Notes: generated from the letters alone by a model not told the origin. Counted from the stretch's first letter, positions 16,004 through 26,075 are shown. The stretch: DNA of 57,172 bases from an uncultured Bacteroidota bacterium (GCA_903837285.1 CAILUD010000152.1:1-57172); one strand, 5' to 3'. Made by a program: numbers and translations.

Positions 16004-17587
16004 TTAGAATTCCGATTTAAAATAAAACTGAATATCTGGGAAATTATCCTGAGCCATTTTTAAACTAAAGGCAGAATCGGCTAAAAACACATCTCTCCCA
16101 TATTTATCTTCGGCCAGATACTGTGTTTTTCGTTTCTTAAAATCTTCTAATTGCGCTCTGTTATCGCTAACAAACCAACATGCTTTATGAAGTTGTATTG
16201 AGTCGTACCTGCATGATGCAGAATACTCATTTAGTAATCTGAATTGTATAACATCAAACTGAAGAGCACCAACTGTTCCAATAATTTTGCGATTCGAAGT
16301 TTTATGAGTAAATAATTGTGCAACGCCCTCATCGGTTAATTGCTCCAAACCTTTTGCAAGTTGTTTGGATTTAAAAGGATCACTATTCTCCACATAGCGG
16401 AATAACTCTGGTGAAAAACTTGGAATTCCTTTAAAATTTAATATTTCACCTTCAGTTAATGAGTCGCCTATTTTAAAGTTACCAGTATCGTGCAAACCAA
16501 TAATATCACCTGGAAATGCTTCTTCAATAATTGACTGTTTTGCAGCCATAAATGAAGTTGGGTTTGAAAACTTAAACCACTTGCCCTGCCTTACATGCAT
16601 GTATGGTTTATTTCTTTCAAATACACCAGAACATACTTTAACAAAAGCAATTCGTGCACGGTGCAACGGATGCAAGTTAGCGTGTATTTTAAAAACAAAA
16701 CCCGAAAATTTCTGTTCTTCCGGATTTACAATTCTTTCGTTGGTCTGCGATGGTAATGGAGATGGTGCTTGTTCTAAAAATGAATTTAAAAGTTCGTTTA
16801 CACCAAAATTATTTAAAGCAGATCCAAAAAATACCGGTGCAACCAAACCTTCCAAATATTCTTCTCTTATTAATTTTGGATATACTCCTCTTACAACTTC
16901 AATATCTTCGCGTAATTTATTTGCTGCTTCTTCGCCTATATATTTTTCTAGCTCTTTACTAAAAATAGATTCTATTTTAATTGAATCTTCTATTAATTGT
17001 TTTTCCTGCCCGCTAAAAAGATTTAGACTTTCATTGTAAAGATTATAAACACCCTTAAATGTTTTTCCCATTCCAATGGGCCAAGTCATAGGACAAAGAC
17101 TGATTTTTAGTTTCTGTTCTATTTCATCAAGTAGGCTATAAGGGTCAAGTCCTTCCCTGTCCATTTTATTTAAGAAAAATATAGAAGGTGCATTTCTCAT
17201 TCTGCAAACGTTAGATAGTTTTTCAGTCTGAGTTTCGACCCCTTTAGCAGAATCTACAACTATTATAACACTATCTACAGCAGATAAAGTACGATAAGTA
17301 TCTTCGGCAAAATCCTGGTGACCGGGGGTATCTAGAATATTTACTTTATAACCTTTATATTCAAATCCCATTACCGAAGTAGCAACTGAAATACCGCGCT
17401 GCTTTTCAATTTCCATAAAGTCGGAAACTGTAGTTTTCTTAATTTTATTCGACTTTACAGCACCTGCTTCGTGAATAGCACCACCAAACAAAAGTAATTT
17501 TTCTGTTAAAGTGGTTTTTCCTGCATCGGGGTGACTAACAATTGCAAATGTACGTCGTCTCTTAATTTCGCTTATCTGATCCATCAA
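16004..17587 (-). CDS. prfC: Peptide chain release factor 3
   Basis: RF3 is a GTPase that removes RF1/RF2 from the ribosome after termination. Its 527 residues match the family length. G1 is [13 protein letters not shown], the effector switch [17 protein letters not shown]3 [16 protein letters not shown] and G4 NKMDREG. Domains II and III follow. Translation starts MMDQ, so either methionine may be used. A TACTTTTG -7 element is at 17604-17611. The gene is monocistronic and ends in a palindromic repeat. Confidence 0.96.
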   Translation of the reverse strand: MMDQISEIKRRRTFAIVSHPDAGKTTLTEKLLLFGGAIHEAGAVKSNKIKKTTVSDFMEIEKQRGISVATSVMGFEYKGYKVNILDTPGHQDFAEDTYRTLSAVDSVIIVVDSAKGVETQTEKLSNVCRMRNAPSIFFLNKMDREGLDPYSLLDEIEQKLKISLCPMTWPIGMGKTFKGVYNLYNESLNLFSGQEKQLIEDSIKIESIFSKELEKYIGEEAANKLREDIEVVRGVYPKLIREEYLEGLVAPVFFGSALNNFGVNELLNSFLEQAPSPLPSQTNERIVNPEEQKFSGFVFKIHANLHPLHRARIAFVKVCSGVFERNKPYMHVRQGKWFKFSNPTSFMAAKQSIIEEAFPGDIIGLHDTGNFKIGDSLTEGEILNFKGIPSFSPELFRYVENSDPFKSKQLAKGLEQLTDEGVAQLFTHKTSNRKIIGTVGALQFDVIQFRLLNEYSASCRYDSIQLHKACWFVSDNRAQLEDFKKRKTQYLAEDKYGRDVFLADSAFSLKMAQDNFPDIQFYFKSEF

Positions 17588-17603
17588 TTTTTTAAATAAT
17601 CTG

Positions 17604-17611
17604 CAAAAGTA
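17604..17611 (-). promoter_or_regulatory. -7 element of prfC
   Basis: TACTTTTG on the minus strand, 17 bases before the first ATG. Confidence 0.5.
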
Positions 17612-17723
17612 ATCTATTTCTGAAGACTTTAAAAAATGAATAGTTATTCAAGTAATATAATTAAAATGAATTCTAAATAATCGTTGTTGTTTAATATTAA
17701 AGGAAATACACAACATCTTAATT

Positions 17724-17790
17724 GTCATACTGAGCATCGCGAAGTATCTATTTGTCAAAAATATAGATTCTTCTCTACATTAAGAATGAC
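17724..17790. repeat. GTCAT...ATGAC dispersed palindrome, copy B
   Basis: Starts GTCATACTGAGC and ends AAGAATGAC. The arms pair imperfectly around GAAG/CTTC. It lies just upstream of the DUF2179 gene promoter, between divergent genes. Confidence 0.6.
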
Positions 17791-17808
17791 AAATATTTGT
17801 AAAAAATG

Positions 17809-17816
17809 TAATTTTG
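17809..17816 (+). promoter_or_regulatory. -7 element that fixes the start of the DUF2179 gene
   Basis: TAATTTTG overlaps the upstream in-frame TTG (17814-17816). That codon would not be transcribed, so translation must begin at the ATG at 17832. Confidence 0.65.
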
Positions 17817-17831
17817 CAAAAAATAAATTTC

Positions 17832-18431
17832 ATGAACCCAGAATTTTACAATACAGACGTTTTCAATTATATAGTGCTTCCATTATTGATTTTTTTAGCT
17901 AGAATATGCGATGTTTCAATAGGTACACTCAGAATAATTTTTGTTTCTCGTGGAAAAAAGAACATCGCTCCTATTCTTGGTTTTTTTGAAGTATTTATCT
18001 GGATAATTGTTATTGGAAAAATAATGCAGAATGCCAGCAATTTGCCTTGTTATATTGGTTATGCTGCCGGTTTTGCAACAGGTAATTATGTTGGAATGTG
18101 GATAGAAGAAAAACTTGCTATGGGTTTTGTTGTTGTTCGTATTATCACTCCAAAAGATGCAGTTGAATTAATACATGCCTTGCGCGAAGAAAAATTTGGT
18201 ATTACAACAATTCCTGCAGAAGGTGCTATTGGAAAAGTTGATGTTATTTTTACTTCAATTCATAGAGCCGATTTACCGCGTGTGGTTGAGTTAATACAAA
18301 TGCATAACCCAAAAGCATTTTATACAGTTGAAGATTTAAAATATGTTAGCGAAGGTGTTTTTCCAGTACATCAAAGTCTTTTGAAAAAACAAGGAATTTC
18401 TTCTATTATGAGGTGGAGAAAAGGAAAATAA
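17832..18431 (+). CDS. DUF2179/UPF0316 (DUF5698) family membrane protein
   Basis: A 199-residue protein with three N-terminal membrane helices (about 12-32, 42-60 and 66-85), followed by a soluble DUF2179 domain (about 105-190) carrying GITTIPAEGAIGKVDVIFTS. The soluble part is the ligand-binding-like domain also found in YitT transporters. Its function in UPF0316 proteins is unknown. The frame opens further upstream at a TTG (17814), but a -7 promoter element covers it, so I start at the ATG. It stands alone, divergent from prfC and convergent with the CotH gene. Confidence 0.85.
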   Translation: MNPEFYNTDVFNYIVLPLLIFLARICDVSIGTLRIIFVSRGKKNIAPILGFFEVFIWIIVIGKIMQNASNLPCYIGYAAGFATGNYVGMWIEEKLAMGFVVVRIITPKDAVELIHALREEKFGITTIPAEGAIGKVDVIFTSIHRADLPRVVELIQMHNPKAFYTVEDLKYVSEGVFPVHQSLLKKQGISSIMRWRKGK

Positions 18432-18470
18432 AATTCACTCTACTTTAGTATATTGTTATTTTAACACATC

Positions 18471-18561
18471 TTCACTCAGAGTCTCCTACCACACTTCACT
18501 CAGAGTCTCCTAACCTAAATTCACTAAGAGCCTCCTTAACACACTTCACTCAGAGTCTCCT
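18471..18561. repeat. Four-copy tandem array of the hairpin arm
   Basis: The 17-base unit TTCACTCAGAGTCTCCT begins at 18471, 18495, 18520 (three changes) and 18545, a period of 24-25 bases. The last copy runs into the 28-nt hairpin. Confidence 0.8.
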
Positions 18562-18576
18562 GAAAGGGACTCTGAG
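18549..18576. repeat. 28-nt dispersed hairpin, copy 2
   Basis: CTCAGAGTC pairs with GACTCTGAG (9 bp) around a 10-base loop. It ends 3 bases before the stop codon of the minus-strand CotH gene and is the better-paired copy of 847-874. Confidence 0.75.
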
Positions 18577-18579
18577 ATA

Positions 18580-20670
18580 TTATTCGATTTTACTGATTTT
18601 CTGAGTCCACTGCCTGTTACCAGAGTAAATATGCATCACATACATTCCTTTAGCAAGATTTTGTGGCAGTTTTAGTTTAACATTATTATTTTTTATTGTT
18701 CCATCAACTTCTATAGGTAACAATACTTCCTGTCCCAATGAATTTAATATTCTAACAAAAATCTTTTCAGGTTTTAAAAGGAAAAGCGAGAAATTAATTT
18801 CATTAATAAATGGATTCGGATATACTGAAGTTTGACTTAAATTTTCTGATTGCTGATTTATTCCAGTAAAATTGCAATTATTCGGAATTCCAGGCAAATT
18901 GTTATCAAGCCAGTTCATTCTTTCAGACAACCACCATTTTAATGTGTCAATTTCTTCCTGATAACTATTACCGATATAATAATTAGGCCAAACATATGAT
19001 CCAATAATTGGCCAGATTGTAAAATTCCAACCCTGACTCTCATTCAGATAATTTGCAGTAGAATCAATCCAGTTATTTAAATAATTCGGGCTTAAAATTG
19101 TTCCTTTTAATTCTTCCCAACGACAACGAACCTGTTTATTAAAAAGAGAATCCTGCACCATTCTTTCGAACCAGAATGGATTTAACCAATAATCGCCACC
19201 ACACACATAATTGAAATTATATTGCCAGCCTGCAAAATTTTCTCCCTCGCAAAAACCTGCATTACCATAAGTTAAATCGTAATCCCATATTGGTGCCATA
19301 ACAAGCTTCCCTCCCTGGCTATCCTGATCTTTATAAATATAAAAACTTTTACGATATGCATCAATACTCTTTGATAATTCCTGAATAATAAATGCATCAA
19401 CGCAGGAATTTATATTTGTATATTTTCTATATCCAATGTTAGGATCCATAAAATTTGGACCAATTAAAGATGTTTCAAAACTATCAACATATGCTTTTAT
19501 ATATGCAGATTGTTGCGGAACAATAGTTGCTCCATCTGGATAAATATAATTTATAAAAATAGAGTCACCTGTTGGCCATGGTAAATAGGGAGAATTCCAA
19601 CCCGGATCGGCATTTCCCGAATTTTTATCGAGTTGAAGTATATAACCACCGGTTAACTGATCACCTGAAATATCTGTTGTTAAAAGTTTAGAAATATTTA
19701 TTCGGTTATTGTCGCGTTTTACTTTCTCCATTAAAATATAAACTCCCAAATATTCACCGTTTATTATTAATTCTACAGGCTTACATCTTGGCGCATACCA
19801 TCCCATTAAACGGAACAAGCTAAAACTTAACATTCCACGCATTAAAGTTTTATCGGTATATTGTGCACTTAACACCCAATCATTTTCTGCAGGTAATCCG
19901 CATAAACTACTGTCAACATTGTTGCTGTTTATATCCCATAATTCTACTGAATATTGTTTTTTAGGAAAGCCAATTGAGCTAGCACCCCTAAGCTCGATTC
20001 CAATTTTTCCGTTATAATTATTAAAAGTATCTGTTAAATGATTTCTATTTCCATCACCATTCCATATAACACCCATATCGGCCATTATCTTAGGATCATT
20101 TGGTATTTGTAAACCATTGGTATTTATTACAAAAATTGGCAAATTTGATTCCTGTATTGAAAAATAATTTGCAGGATTATTACCAAATGTTAAACTAAAT
20201 GAAAGAAGTGTTCCGTTATCTTGAGCATAAGTATCAACTATTCTTAATATCCAGGTACCATTTCCATTCTGACTATTGTTAACTCTACCCATTTGTCCCA
20301 TTGGTTTAAATGTTCCGGTAAACGGAGCAGAACCTGAAGGTATAGTTTGAGTCGCATCGTTATTAAAACAAGTATTTGTGTAATTATCATCTGAGCCTCC
20401 TTGTCCGGTGACAAGCATTGCTGTTGTTCCGTCAGGAGCAATAATATAAATATTAAGATCTGAATCCCATGTGTGAGTAAGATTTATACAAACAGTTTCT
20501 AAACCAAAATTAGTAGTATCAATATTTGTTGGTGAAAGTCCAGAAATAAGTATAGGATATTCCGTAGTTGCATTATCATTAATTATTGAATTTGGATTTA
20601 TCGTAAAGGTTTGAGCATTAAGCATACCTGAACATAAAATAAAAATAATAAATAAAAGTTTATTAGCCAT
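18580..20670 (-). CDS. CotH-kinase-domain secreted protein with P-domain, T9SS cargo
   Basis: 696 residues with a Sec signal (1-20). A proprotein-convertase-type P-domain (about 55-170, with THTWDSDLNIYIIAPDGT) is followed by a CotH domain (about 215-570: LRGASSIGFPKKQYSVEL, LMEKVKRD, and the WDYDLTYG motif of the atypical kinase fold). A T9SS sorting tail starts near 615 (SVYPNP). CotH proteins include protein kinases of spore coats, but most bacterial secreted members are untested. No -7 promoter element is obvious. The gene ends beside the 28-nt hairpin and repeat array. Confidence 0.85.
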   Translation of the reverse strand: MANKLLFIIFILCSGMLNAQTFTINPNSIINDNATTEYPILISGLSPTNIDTTNFGLETVCINLTHTWDSDLNIYIIAPDGTTAMLVTGQGGSDDNYTNTCFNNDATQTIPSGSAPFTGTFKPMGQMGRVNNSQNGNGTWILRIVDTYAQDNGTLLSFSLTFGNNPANYFSIQESNLPIFVINTNGLQIPNDPKIMADMGVIWNGDGNRNHLTDTFNNYNGKIGIELRGASSIGFPKKQYSVELWDINSNNVDSSLCGLPAENDWVLSAQYTDKTLMRGMLSFSLFRLMGWYAPRCKPVELIINGEYLGVYILMEKVKRDNNRINISKLLTTDISGDQLTGGYILQLDKNSGNADPGWNSPYLPWPTGDSIFINYIYPDGATIVPQQSAYIKAYVDSFETSLIGPNFMDPNIGYRKYTNINSCVDAFIIQELSKSIDAYRKSFYIYKDQDSQGGKLVMAPIWDYDLTYGNAGFCEGENFAGWQYNFNYVCGGDYWLNPFWFERMVQDSLFNKQVRCRWEELKGTILSPNYLNNWIDSTANYLNESQGWNFTIWPIIGSYVWPNYYIGNSYQEEIDTLKWWLSERMNWLDNNLPGIPNNCNFTGINQQSENLSQTSVYPNPFINEINFSLFLLKPEKIFVRILNSLGQEVLLPIEVDGTIKNNNVKLKLPQNLAKGMYVMHIYSGNRQWTQKISKIE

Positions 20671-20762
20671 TATATTTAAGGAAAAATGAATATTTAATTT
20701 ATTTTAAAATTAGATGAATTTGTCGAAAAAAGAAATGATTCTTTTCTCAATCACGAATAATT

Positions 20763-21029
20763 TCAATAAAACTTATAATATTTCCTTACAGCCTTTTTAA
20801 CCTGCCATGTACAAGCTAATCCTTTGTTAAATGTTACAAAATCGCCTTTACTTATTAGATATTCTCCTTCAGAAGTTTTTACAGTTACTTCTCCTTCAAG
20901 AAAAAGACATTGCTCCATACTATCGTAAAACCATTCAAATTCAGATACCTCTTTTTCCCAGATTGACCATTTACGAATTTGTTTTTCTTCAATTTGACTT
21001 TCCGTAAGTTTTTCAATTATTACTTGCAT
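20763..21029 (-). CDS. Small cupin-domain protein (Cupin_3/DUF861-like)
   Basis: An 88-residue single-domain cupin. The pattern EWFYDSMEQCLFLEGEVTVKT, then ISKGDFVTFNKGLACTW and RKYYKFY, matches the small DUF861-type cupins related to ureidoglycine and ethanolamine-utilisation proteins. The usual metal-binding histidines are not evident, so an enzymatic role is doubtful. It may be a sensor or binding protein. It stands alone, divergent from the GH18 gene with overlapping promoters. Confidence 0.75.
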   Translation of the reverse strand: MQVIIEKLTESQIEEKQIRKWSIWEKEVSEFEWFYDSMEQCLFLEGEVTVKTSEGEYLISKGDFVTFNKGLACTWQVKKAVRKYYKFY

Positions 21030-21062
21030 GATATTTAGTGTTTTATATTCTTAATAATTCTT

Positions 21063-21094
21063 TTTGCACACTATACAAAAATAAGGTAATTTTG
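21063..21094 (+). promoter_or_regulatory. Consensus promoter of the GH18 gene
   Basis: TTTG (21063-21066), 20 bases, TAATTTTG (21087-21094). A leader of about 14 bases precedes the ATG at 21115. A minus-strand TATTTTTG (21083-21076) for the cupin gene lies inside it. Confidence 0.75.
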
Positions 21095-21114
21095 GTGTTC
21101 CTAACACTATCATT

Positions 21115-24084
21115 ATGAATACAAAAATATATTTATCAATACTATTATTACTCTTTGCATTTTCCTGTTTTTCACAAAACACTGAATTTAAATCTATTCA
21201 CCAGGAACAAAGTGAATATTACAAACAATTTGGTGAAAATTATGATTGGTCGTTAATTCGTGGAGCTTTTAAATCAAACGGCAGGCAAACTACAAAAGCA
21301 TGTAATTTAAATAAAATCGTATTTGGCTGGCATCCATATTGGAGCAACGGTTTAGAGGCAAACTACGATTGGTCTTTAATTTCAGATCTTTCTTATTTTT
21401 CATATGAAGTTGATCCTGCAACAGGAAATGCAAGTACAACTCATAGCTGGGCATCAGCAAATGTAGTAACTCAGGCTTTGGCAAATGGAGTTAGAGTAAA
21501 TTTATGTGTTACGCTTTTTAGTAGTCATGCTACTTTTTTTGCAAACAGCACAAGTCAGCAAACTTTAATTACAAATCTAATAAATTTAGTGCAGAGCAGA
21601 GGTGCGAATGGAGTTAATATCGATTTCGAAGGCGTGCCTTCTGATCAAGAGACTCAACTTACAGCATTCATGATAAATCTTTGTAATCAGATGCATACAG
21701 CTATTCCAGGTTCGCAAGTGAGTATTGCACTTTTTTCGGTCGACTGGAGTGGTGTTTTCGACATTCCGGCACTAAATAATTACGTTGATTTGTTCGTAAT
21801 AATGGGTTATGATTACTATTATGGAGGAAGTTCAACTGCTGGTCCAAATGATCCTTTGTACAATTTTATTACTGCCTACAATTATACTTTAACAAAATCC
21901 ATTACATATTATTTAAGTCAGGGAGTTACAAAATCAAAACTAATACTTGGATTACCTTATTACGGCAAACAGTGGGCAACTGCTAGTAATGCAATAGGTT
22001 CCGCTACCACAGCTACTGGAACTTCTCCATTTTACAATACAGTAAGAAATAATACCAGTGGAAACTATACAACAAAATTATGGGACCAGACATCTTTTAC
22101 ACCTTACTATACCTATCAAACTGGAAGTCAGTGGTATCAATGCTGGATTGATGATGCATATAGCCTTGGAAAACGGTACGATATGGTAAATCAGCGAGGA
22201 ATTGGCGGAATAGGAATATGGGCTTTAGGTTACGACGACGGTTATCCAGAATTATGGGATAAAATTAAAGCTAAGTTTACTACTTGCAGAATAGATAATT
22301 GCACTGATACAATTTATGATATGGGCGGCCCTGTGCGAAATTATTATGATAAAGAAAACTATTCATTTACAATTTCACCAGTTGGAGCTTCTTCTGTTAT
22401 GTTAAATTTTCAATCATTTAATTTAGAAACCGGATTTGACTCTTTATATTTATATAACGGAACAACTACAAATTCACCATTAATTGGTGGTTATACTGGT
22501 ACAAATATTCCAGCAACAATAACTTCAACCGGACCATCATTAACATTAAAATTTCATTCAGATAATTTAACTACTGCGTCAGGATATAGCGCAATATGGC
22601 AATGTATTACAGATAATATCTCACCTACTACTTTAATATCGAATCCATCACCTTGGATTACTCAAAATTTCGTTGCAAATTATATCGATTCCGATAATTT
22701 AAACGGAAGCGGAGTCGAAAAATCTTTTTATAATATTTCAGATTTTGATGGTACAAATTGGAGCGCTAATTCAAATAATGGTTTTTTTACAGACTCTTTT
22801 TATATTCAGCAACCTATTTGGACAAGCGCATTGGGAACTTGGAATATAAATACAGGAGAATTAGTTCAAACTAATGAAACTGAAAATAATTCTAACTTTT
22901 ATGCACCATTAAACCAAAATTTATCAAATAGATATTTGTATCATTTTAGGGCTAAAGTTGAAGGTACAGATGCAAATAAAAGATTTGGATTTCATTTATT
23001 CTGTGATGATGCTAGTCAAACAAATAGAGGTAATTCCTATTTTGTATGGTTTCGACTAAATACTTCTGCAATGGAATTCTATAAAGTTATTGGAAACACC
23101 TTTTCAACCGCATCAAATATTGTAAATAACGTAATTACCACAACAGGCCAGTATTATGATTTCAAGATTACTTACGATCGTATTTTAGGAATAATTTCTG
23201 TTTGGCGCGATAATATTTTTATAGGAAGTTGGACAGATCCAACCCCTTATTCAACAAATGGAAATTATATCAGTTTCCGTTCCGGTAACAGCAAACTAAC
23301 TATTGACAATTTAGAAGTTTATCGATCAAGATTGAATACTACAAATATTTCTATTGGCGATAGTTCAAAAGATATTCGTTTTCAAAACCCAAATCCATCA
23401 ACTCCATCAGCACAAATAAAATCAATTATAGTTGATGCAAATAAAAATCTCTCGACAGTAGTAACAAATAATTTAAATATTGATTGGACTGCACCATCTG
23501 ATATTACACCAGTAAATGATGGAAATAGTATAGATATCGACACATCTTTTAATAATAATCAACTAATTGGAAATTGGTCAGTAAGTTCCGATTCAAACTC
23601 TGGAATTGAAAAGTACATCTATTCTTTTGGGATTGCACCAAATGATTCTAGTATTTCAATTTTAAACATAAATAATTTGCTTAATACTACAGCAACACTT
23701 AACTCATTATCTTTAAACTACAACACTATTTATTATTTAAATGTAAAAGCCACTAATGCTGCTGGTTTAAATTCTGCAATTACTTCATCTGACGGAATTT
23801 TAATTTTAGAACCAAATAACATTATTGAAAACAAATTAAATAAAATTTCAATCTACCCAAATCCTGCGAGTTCAAAGATCATTATTACTAATAATAGTTT
23901 TAATCAGGCAATTAATGACATTCAGATTTATAACACTCAAGGTGCCCAGATAAAAACCAAGTTTATAAAATCAGAAAATGGTATAAATATCATTGATGTA
24001 TCTGACTTACCAAATGGAATTTACCTTATAAAATTAAATTACAATTCTAAAATTGAGTATTATAAATTCACAGTTCTGCATTAA
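21115..24084 (+). CDS. Secreted GH18 family glycosidase with CUB domain, T9SS cargo
   Basis: 989 residues with a Sec signal (1-21). A GH18 barrel (about 66-390) has NGVNIDFE at 165-172 with catalytic E172, then VIMGYDYYYG, GLPYYGKQW and GIGIWALGYDDGY. The first Asp of the DGxDxDxE motif is Asn (N165). A CUB domain (about 395-500) follows, then a concanavalin-like region (about 570-735), an FN3-like region and a T9SS tail from about 912 (IYPNPASSK). Such enzymes cut chitin or related beta-1,4-GlcNAc polymers. A peptidoglycan or N-glycan substrate is equally possible. Confidence 0.88.
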   Translation: MNTKIYLSILLLLFAFSCFSQNTEFKSIHQEQSEYYKQFGENYDWSLIRGAFKSNGRQTTKACNLNKIVFGWHPYWSNGLEANYDWSLISDLSYFSYEVDPATGNASTTHSWASANVVTQALANGVRVNLCVTLFSSHATFFANSTSQQTLITNLINLVQSRGANGVNIDFEGVPSDQETQLTAFMINLCNQMHTAIPGSQVSIALFSVDWSGVFDIPALNNYVDLFVIMGYDYYYGGSSTAGPNDPLYNFITAYNYTLTKSITYYLSQGVTKSKLILGLPYYGKQWATASNAIGSATTATGTSPFYNTVRNNTSGNYTTKLWDQTSFTPYYTYQTGSQWYQCWIDDAYSLGKRYDMVNQRGIGGIGIWALGYDDGYPELWDKIKAKFTTCRIDNCTDTIYDMGGPVRNYYDKENYSFTISPVGASSVMLNFQSFNLETGFDSLYLYNGTTTNSPLIGGYTGTNIPATITSTGPSLTLKFHSDNLTTASGYSAIWQCITDNISPTTLISNPSPWITQNFVANYIDSDNLNGSGVEKSFYNISDFDGTNWSANSNNGFFTDSFYIQQPIWTSALGTWNINTGELVQTNETENNSNFYAPLNQNLSNRYLYHFRAKVEGTDANKRFGFHLFCDDASQTNRGNSYFVWFRLNTSAMEFYKVIGNTFSTASNIVNNVITTTGQYYDFKITYDRILGIISVWRDNIFIGSWTDPTPYSTNGNYISFRSGNSKLTIDNLEVYRSRLNTTNISIGDSSKDIRFQNPNPSTPSAQIKSIIVDANKNLSTVVTNNLNIDWTAPSDITPVNDGNSIDIDTSFNNNQLIGNWSVSSDSNSGIEKYIYSFGIAPNDSSISILNINNLLNTTATLNSLSLNYNTIYYLNVKATNAAGLNSAITSSDGILILEPNNIIENKLNKISIYPNPASSKIIITNNSFNQAINDIQIYNTQGAQIKTKFIKSENGINIIDVSDLPNGIYLIKLNYNSKIEYYKFTVLH

Positions 24085-24126
24085 TGTTATAAAACTGTCT
24101 TTTTACACAAAATTCAGATTTTATTA

Positions 24127-24302
24127 AGAAACAGTTTTGAATTTTCAATATAGTATACATGTATGATTTTCAACATTTACCCCGCCAGATAGGGTTAGTC
24201 GAAAATCAATTTGCTCCCTTTAGGGTTTGGGGCAAACAAATTGATTTTATTGTAAATGAATTTAAAATTATGATAGAGGAGATAAAATTCAAAACAGTTT
24301 CT
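24127..24302. repeat. 176-bp nested inverted repeat (MITE-like)
   Basis: Three pairs of arms nest symmetrically: 24127-24145 with 24284-24302 (18 of 19 bases), 24174-24180 with 24252-24258 (7 of 7), and 24202-24213 with 24237-24248 (12 of 12). The element fills most of the 296-base gap between the GH18 gene and ftcD. The only open frame across it looks non-coding. Confidence 0.65.
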
Positions 24303-24380
24303 AAAAGAAATATCTTTTATTATTTGCATATTAAATACTAGTTTTGGCATTTAATTTTTGACTAATTATTACCAATTTTT

Positions 24381-26075
24381 ATGAATAATAAACTTATTGA
24401 ATGTGTTCCAAATTTTAGCGAAGGCAGGAACATGGATATTATTAAACAAATAACAGACGTAATAGAATCTGTTGACGGCGTAAAACTTATTGACGTTGAT
24501 CCGGGAAAAGCTACAAACCGGACAGTTGTAACATTTGTTGGCACACCTGAAGCAGTTTGCGAAGCAGCTTTTCTTGCTGCAAAAAAGGCAACCGAAGTAA
24601 TTGATATGTCAAAGCATTCCGGTGCTCACCCTCGTTTTGGTGCAATGGATGTTTGTCCGTTAATTCCTGTTGCAAATATTTCAATGGAAGAAACTACAGA
24701 ATTTGCCAGAAAACTTGCAAAAAGAATCGGAGAAGAATTACATTATCCTGTTTATTGTTATGAATTTGCAGCTCAAAAACCAGACAGAAAAAATCTTGCT
24801 ACTGTTCGTTCCGGAGAGTATGAAGGTCTTTCTCAAAAATTAGTAAAACCAGAATGGAAACCAGATTTTGGACCAGCTACATTTGTCGCTAGAACTGGCG
24901 CTACCGCTGTTTCTGCAAGAAATTTTCTTATTGCATATAATGTAAATCTAAATACTACTTCAACCCGAAGAGCAAACGCTGTTGCTTTTGATATTCGCGA
25001 AAAAGGCAGACCAGTTCGTGAAGGAAATCAAGTGACCGGAAAAGTAAAACTTGACGAAAACGGAAAAGAAATATGGGCACCAGGAACATTAAAATCGGCA
25101 AAAGCAATTGGCTGGTATATTGAAGAATATGGCATTGCACAAATTTCAATAAACCTTACAGATATTTCTGTAACACCAATGCACATTGCATTTGACGAAG
25201 CATGCAAAAAAGCTCAGGAACGTGGACTAAGAGTTACAGGTTCTGAACTTATTGGCGTTGCTCCTCTTCAGGCATTTATTGATGCTGGCAAATATTTTCT
25301 AAAAAAGCAACAACGTTCATGCGGAATATCAGATGCCGAAATCATTAAAATAGCTGTAAAATCACTTGGGTTAGATGAACTAGCACCCTTCGATCCTAAC
25401 AAAAAAATAGTAGAATATTTAATTGCAGAAAATAAATCAAAAAAACTTGTTGATCTTTCTGTAAAAGACTTTGTTATAGAAACTGCATCAGAATCGCCTG
25501 CACCGGGTGGAGGATCAATTGCTGCCGCAATGGGTGCAATGGGTGCTGCTTTAGCAACAATGGTTGCAAATCTTTCGGCACACAAACCTGGTTGGGACGA
25601 GCGTTGGGAAGAATTCAGCATTTGGGCTGAAAAAGGCAAATATTACCACGACACACTTTTACATCTTATTGACGAAGACACTCTTGCATTTAATAAAATA
25701 ATGGATGCATTTGGTTTACCTAAAAGCACACCTGAAGAAAAAGAAAACAGAAAAAATGCAATTCAGGATGCTACTAAATATGCTATAGAAATTCCATTTA
25801 AAGTAATGAAAACATGTTATGAATCAATGGAACTAATCAAACAAATGGCAGAAATTGGAAATCCAAATTCTGTAAGTGATGCTGGAGTTGGAGCAATTGC
25901 TGCTAGAAGCGGAGTTATAGGTGCATTTTTAAATGTTAAAATAAATTGTGCTGGATTAGATGATAAATTATTTGTAAACAAACTTTTAGCTGAAGGTTCA
26001 GAAATAGAAAGAAATTCAATTGAATTAGAAAATAAAATATTAACAATTGTGAATAAAAAAATTTCAAAAGAATAG
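24381..26075 (+). CDS. ftcD: Bifunctional glutamate formimidoyltransferase/formiminoTHF cyclodeaminase
   Basis: This enzyme moves the formimino group from formiminoglutamate to tetrahydrofolate and then deaminates it to methenyl-THF, the last steps of one histidine degradation route. The 564-residue protein carries both halves. The formiminotransferase part (about 1-325) opens MNNKLIECVPNFSEGRN and has SGAHPRFGAMD. The cyclodeaminase part (about 345-560) has the signature SPAPGGGSIAAAMGAMGAAL. hutI lies 12 kb away at 38205, so the pathway is present but split. The start matches the family. Confidence 0.95.
   Translation: MNNKLIECVPNFSEGRNMDIIKQITDVIESVDGVKLIDVDPGKATNRTVVTFVGTPEAVCEAAFLAAKKATEVIDMSKHSGAHPRFGAMDVCPLIPVANISMEETTEFARKLAKRIGEELHYPVYCYEFAAQKPDRKNLATVRSGEYEGLSQKLVKPEWKPDFGPATFVARTGATAVSARNFLIAYNVNLNTTSTRRANAVAFDIREKGRPVREGNQVTGKVKLDENGKEIWAPGTLKSAKAIGWYIEEYGIAQISINLTDISVTPMHIAFDEACKKAQERGLRVTGSELIGVAPLQAFIDAGKYFLKKQQRSCGISDAEIIKIAVKSLGLDELAPFDPNKKIVEYLIAENKSKKLVDLSVKDFVIETASESPAPGGGSIAAAMGAMGAALATMVANLSAHKPGWDERWEEFSIWAEKGKYYHDTLLHLIDEDTLAFNKIMDAFGLPKSTPEEKENRKNAIQDATKYAIEIPFKVMKTCYESMELIKQMAEIGNPNSVSDAGVGAIAARSGVIGAFLNVKINCAGLDDKLFVNKLLAEGSEIERNSIELENKILTIVNKKISKE

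Noticed and set aside
18471..18561. CRISPR array
   Set aside because: The repeat period is only 24-25 bases with 7-8 base spacers and no cas genes nearby; it is an amplified hairpin arm.
24159..24341. 60-residue open frame in the gap before ftcD
   Set aside because: It runs through the nested inverted repeat and has no protein-like features.
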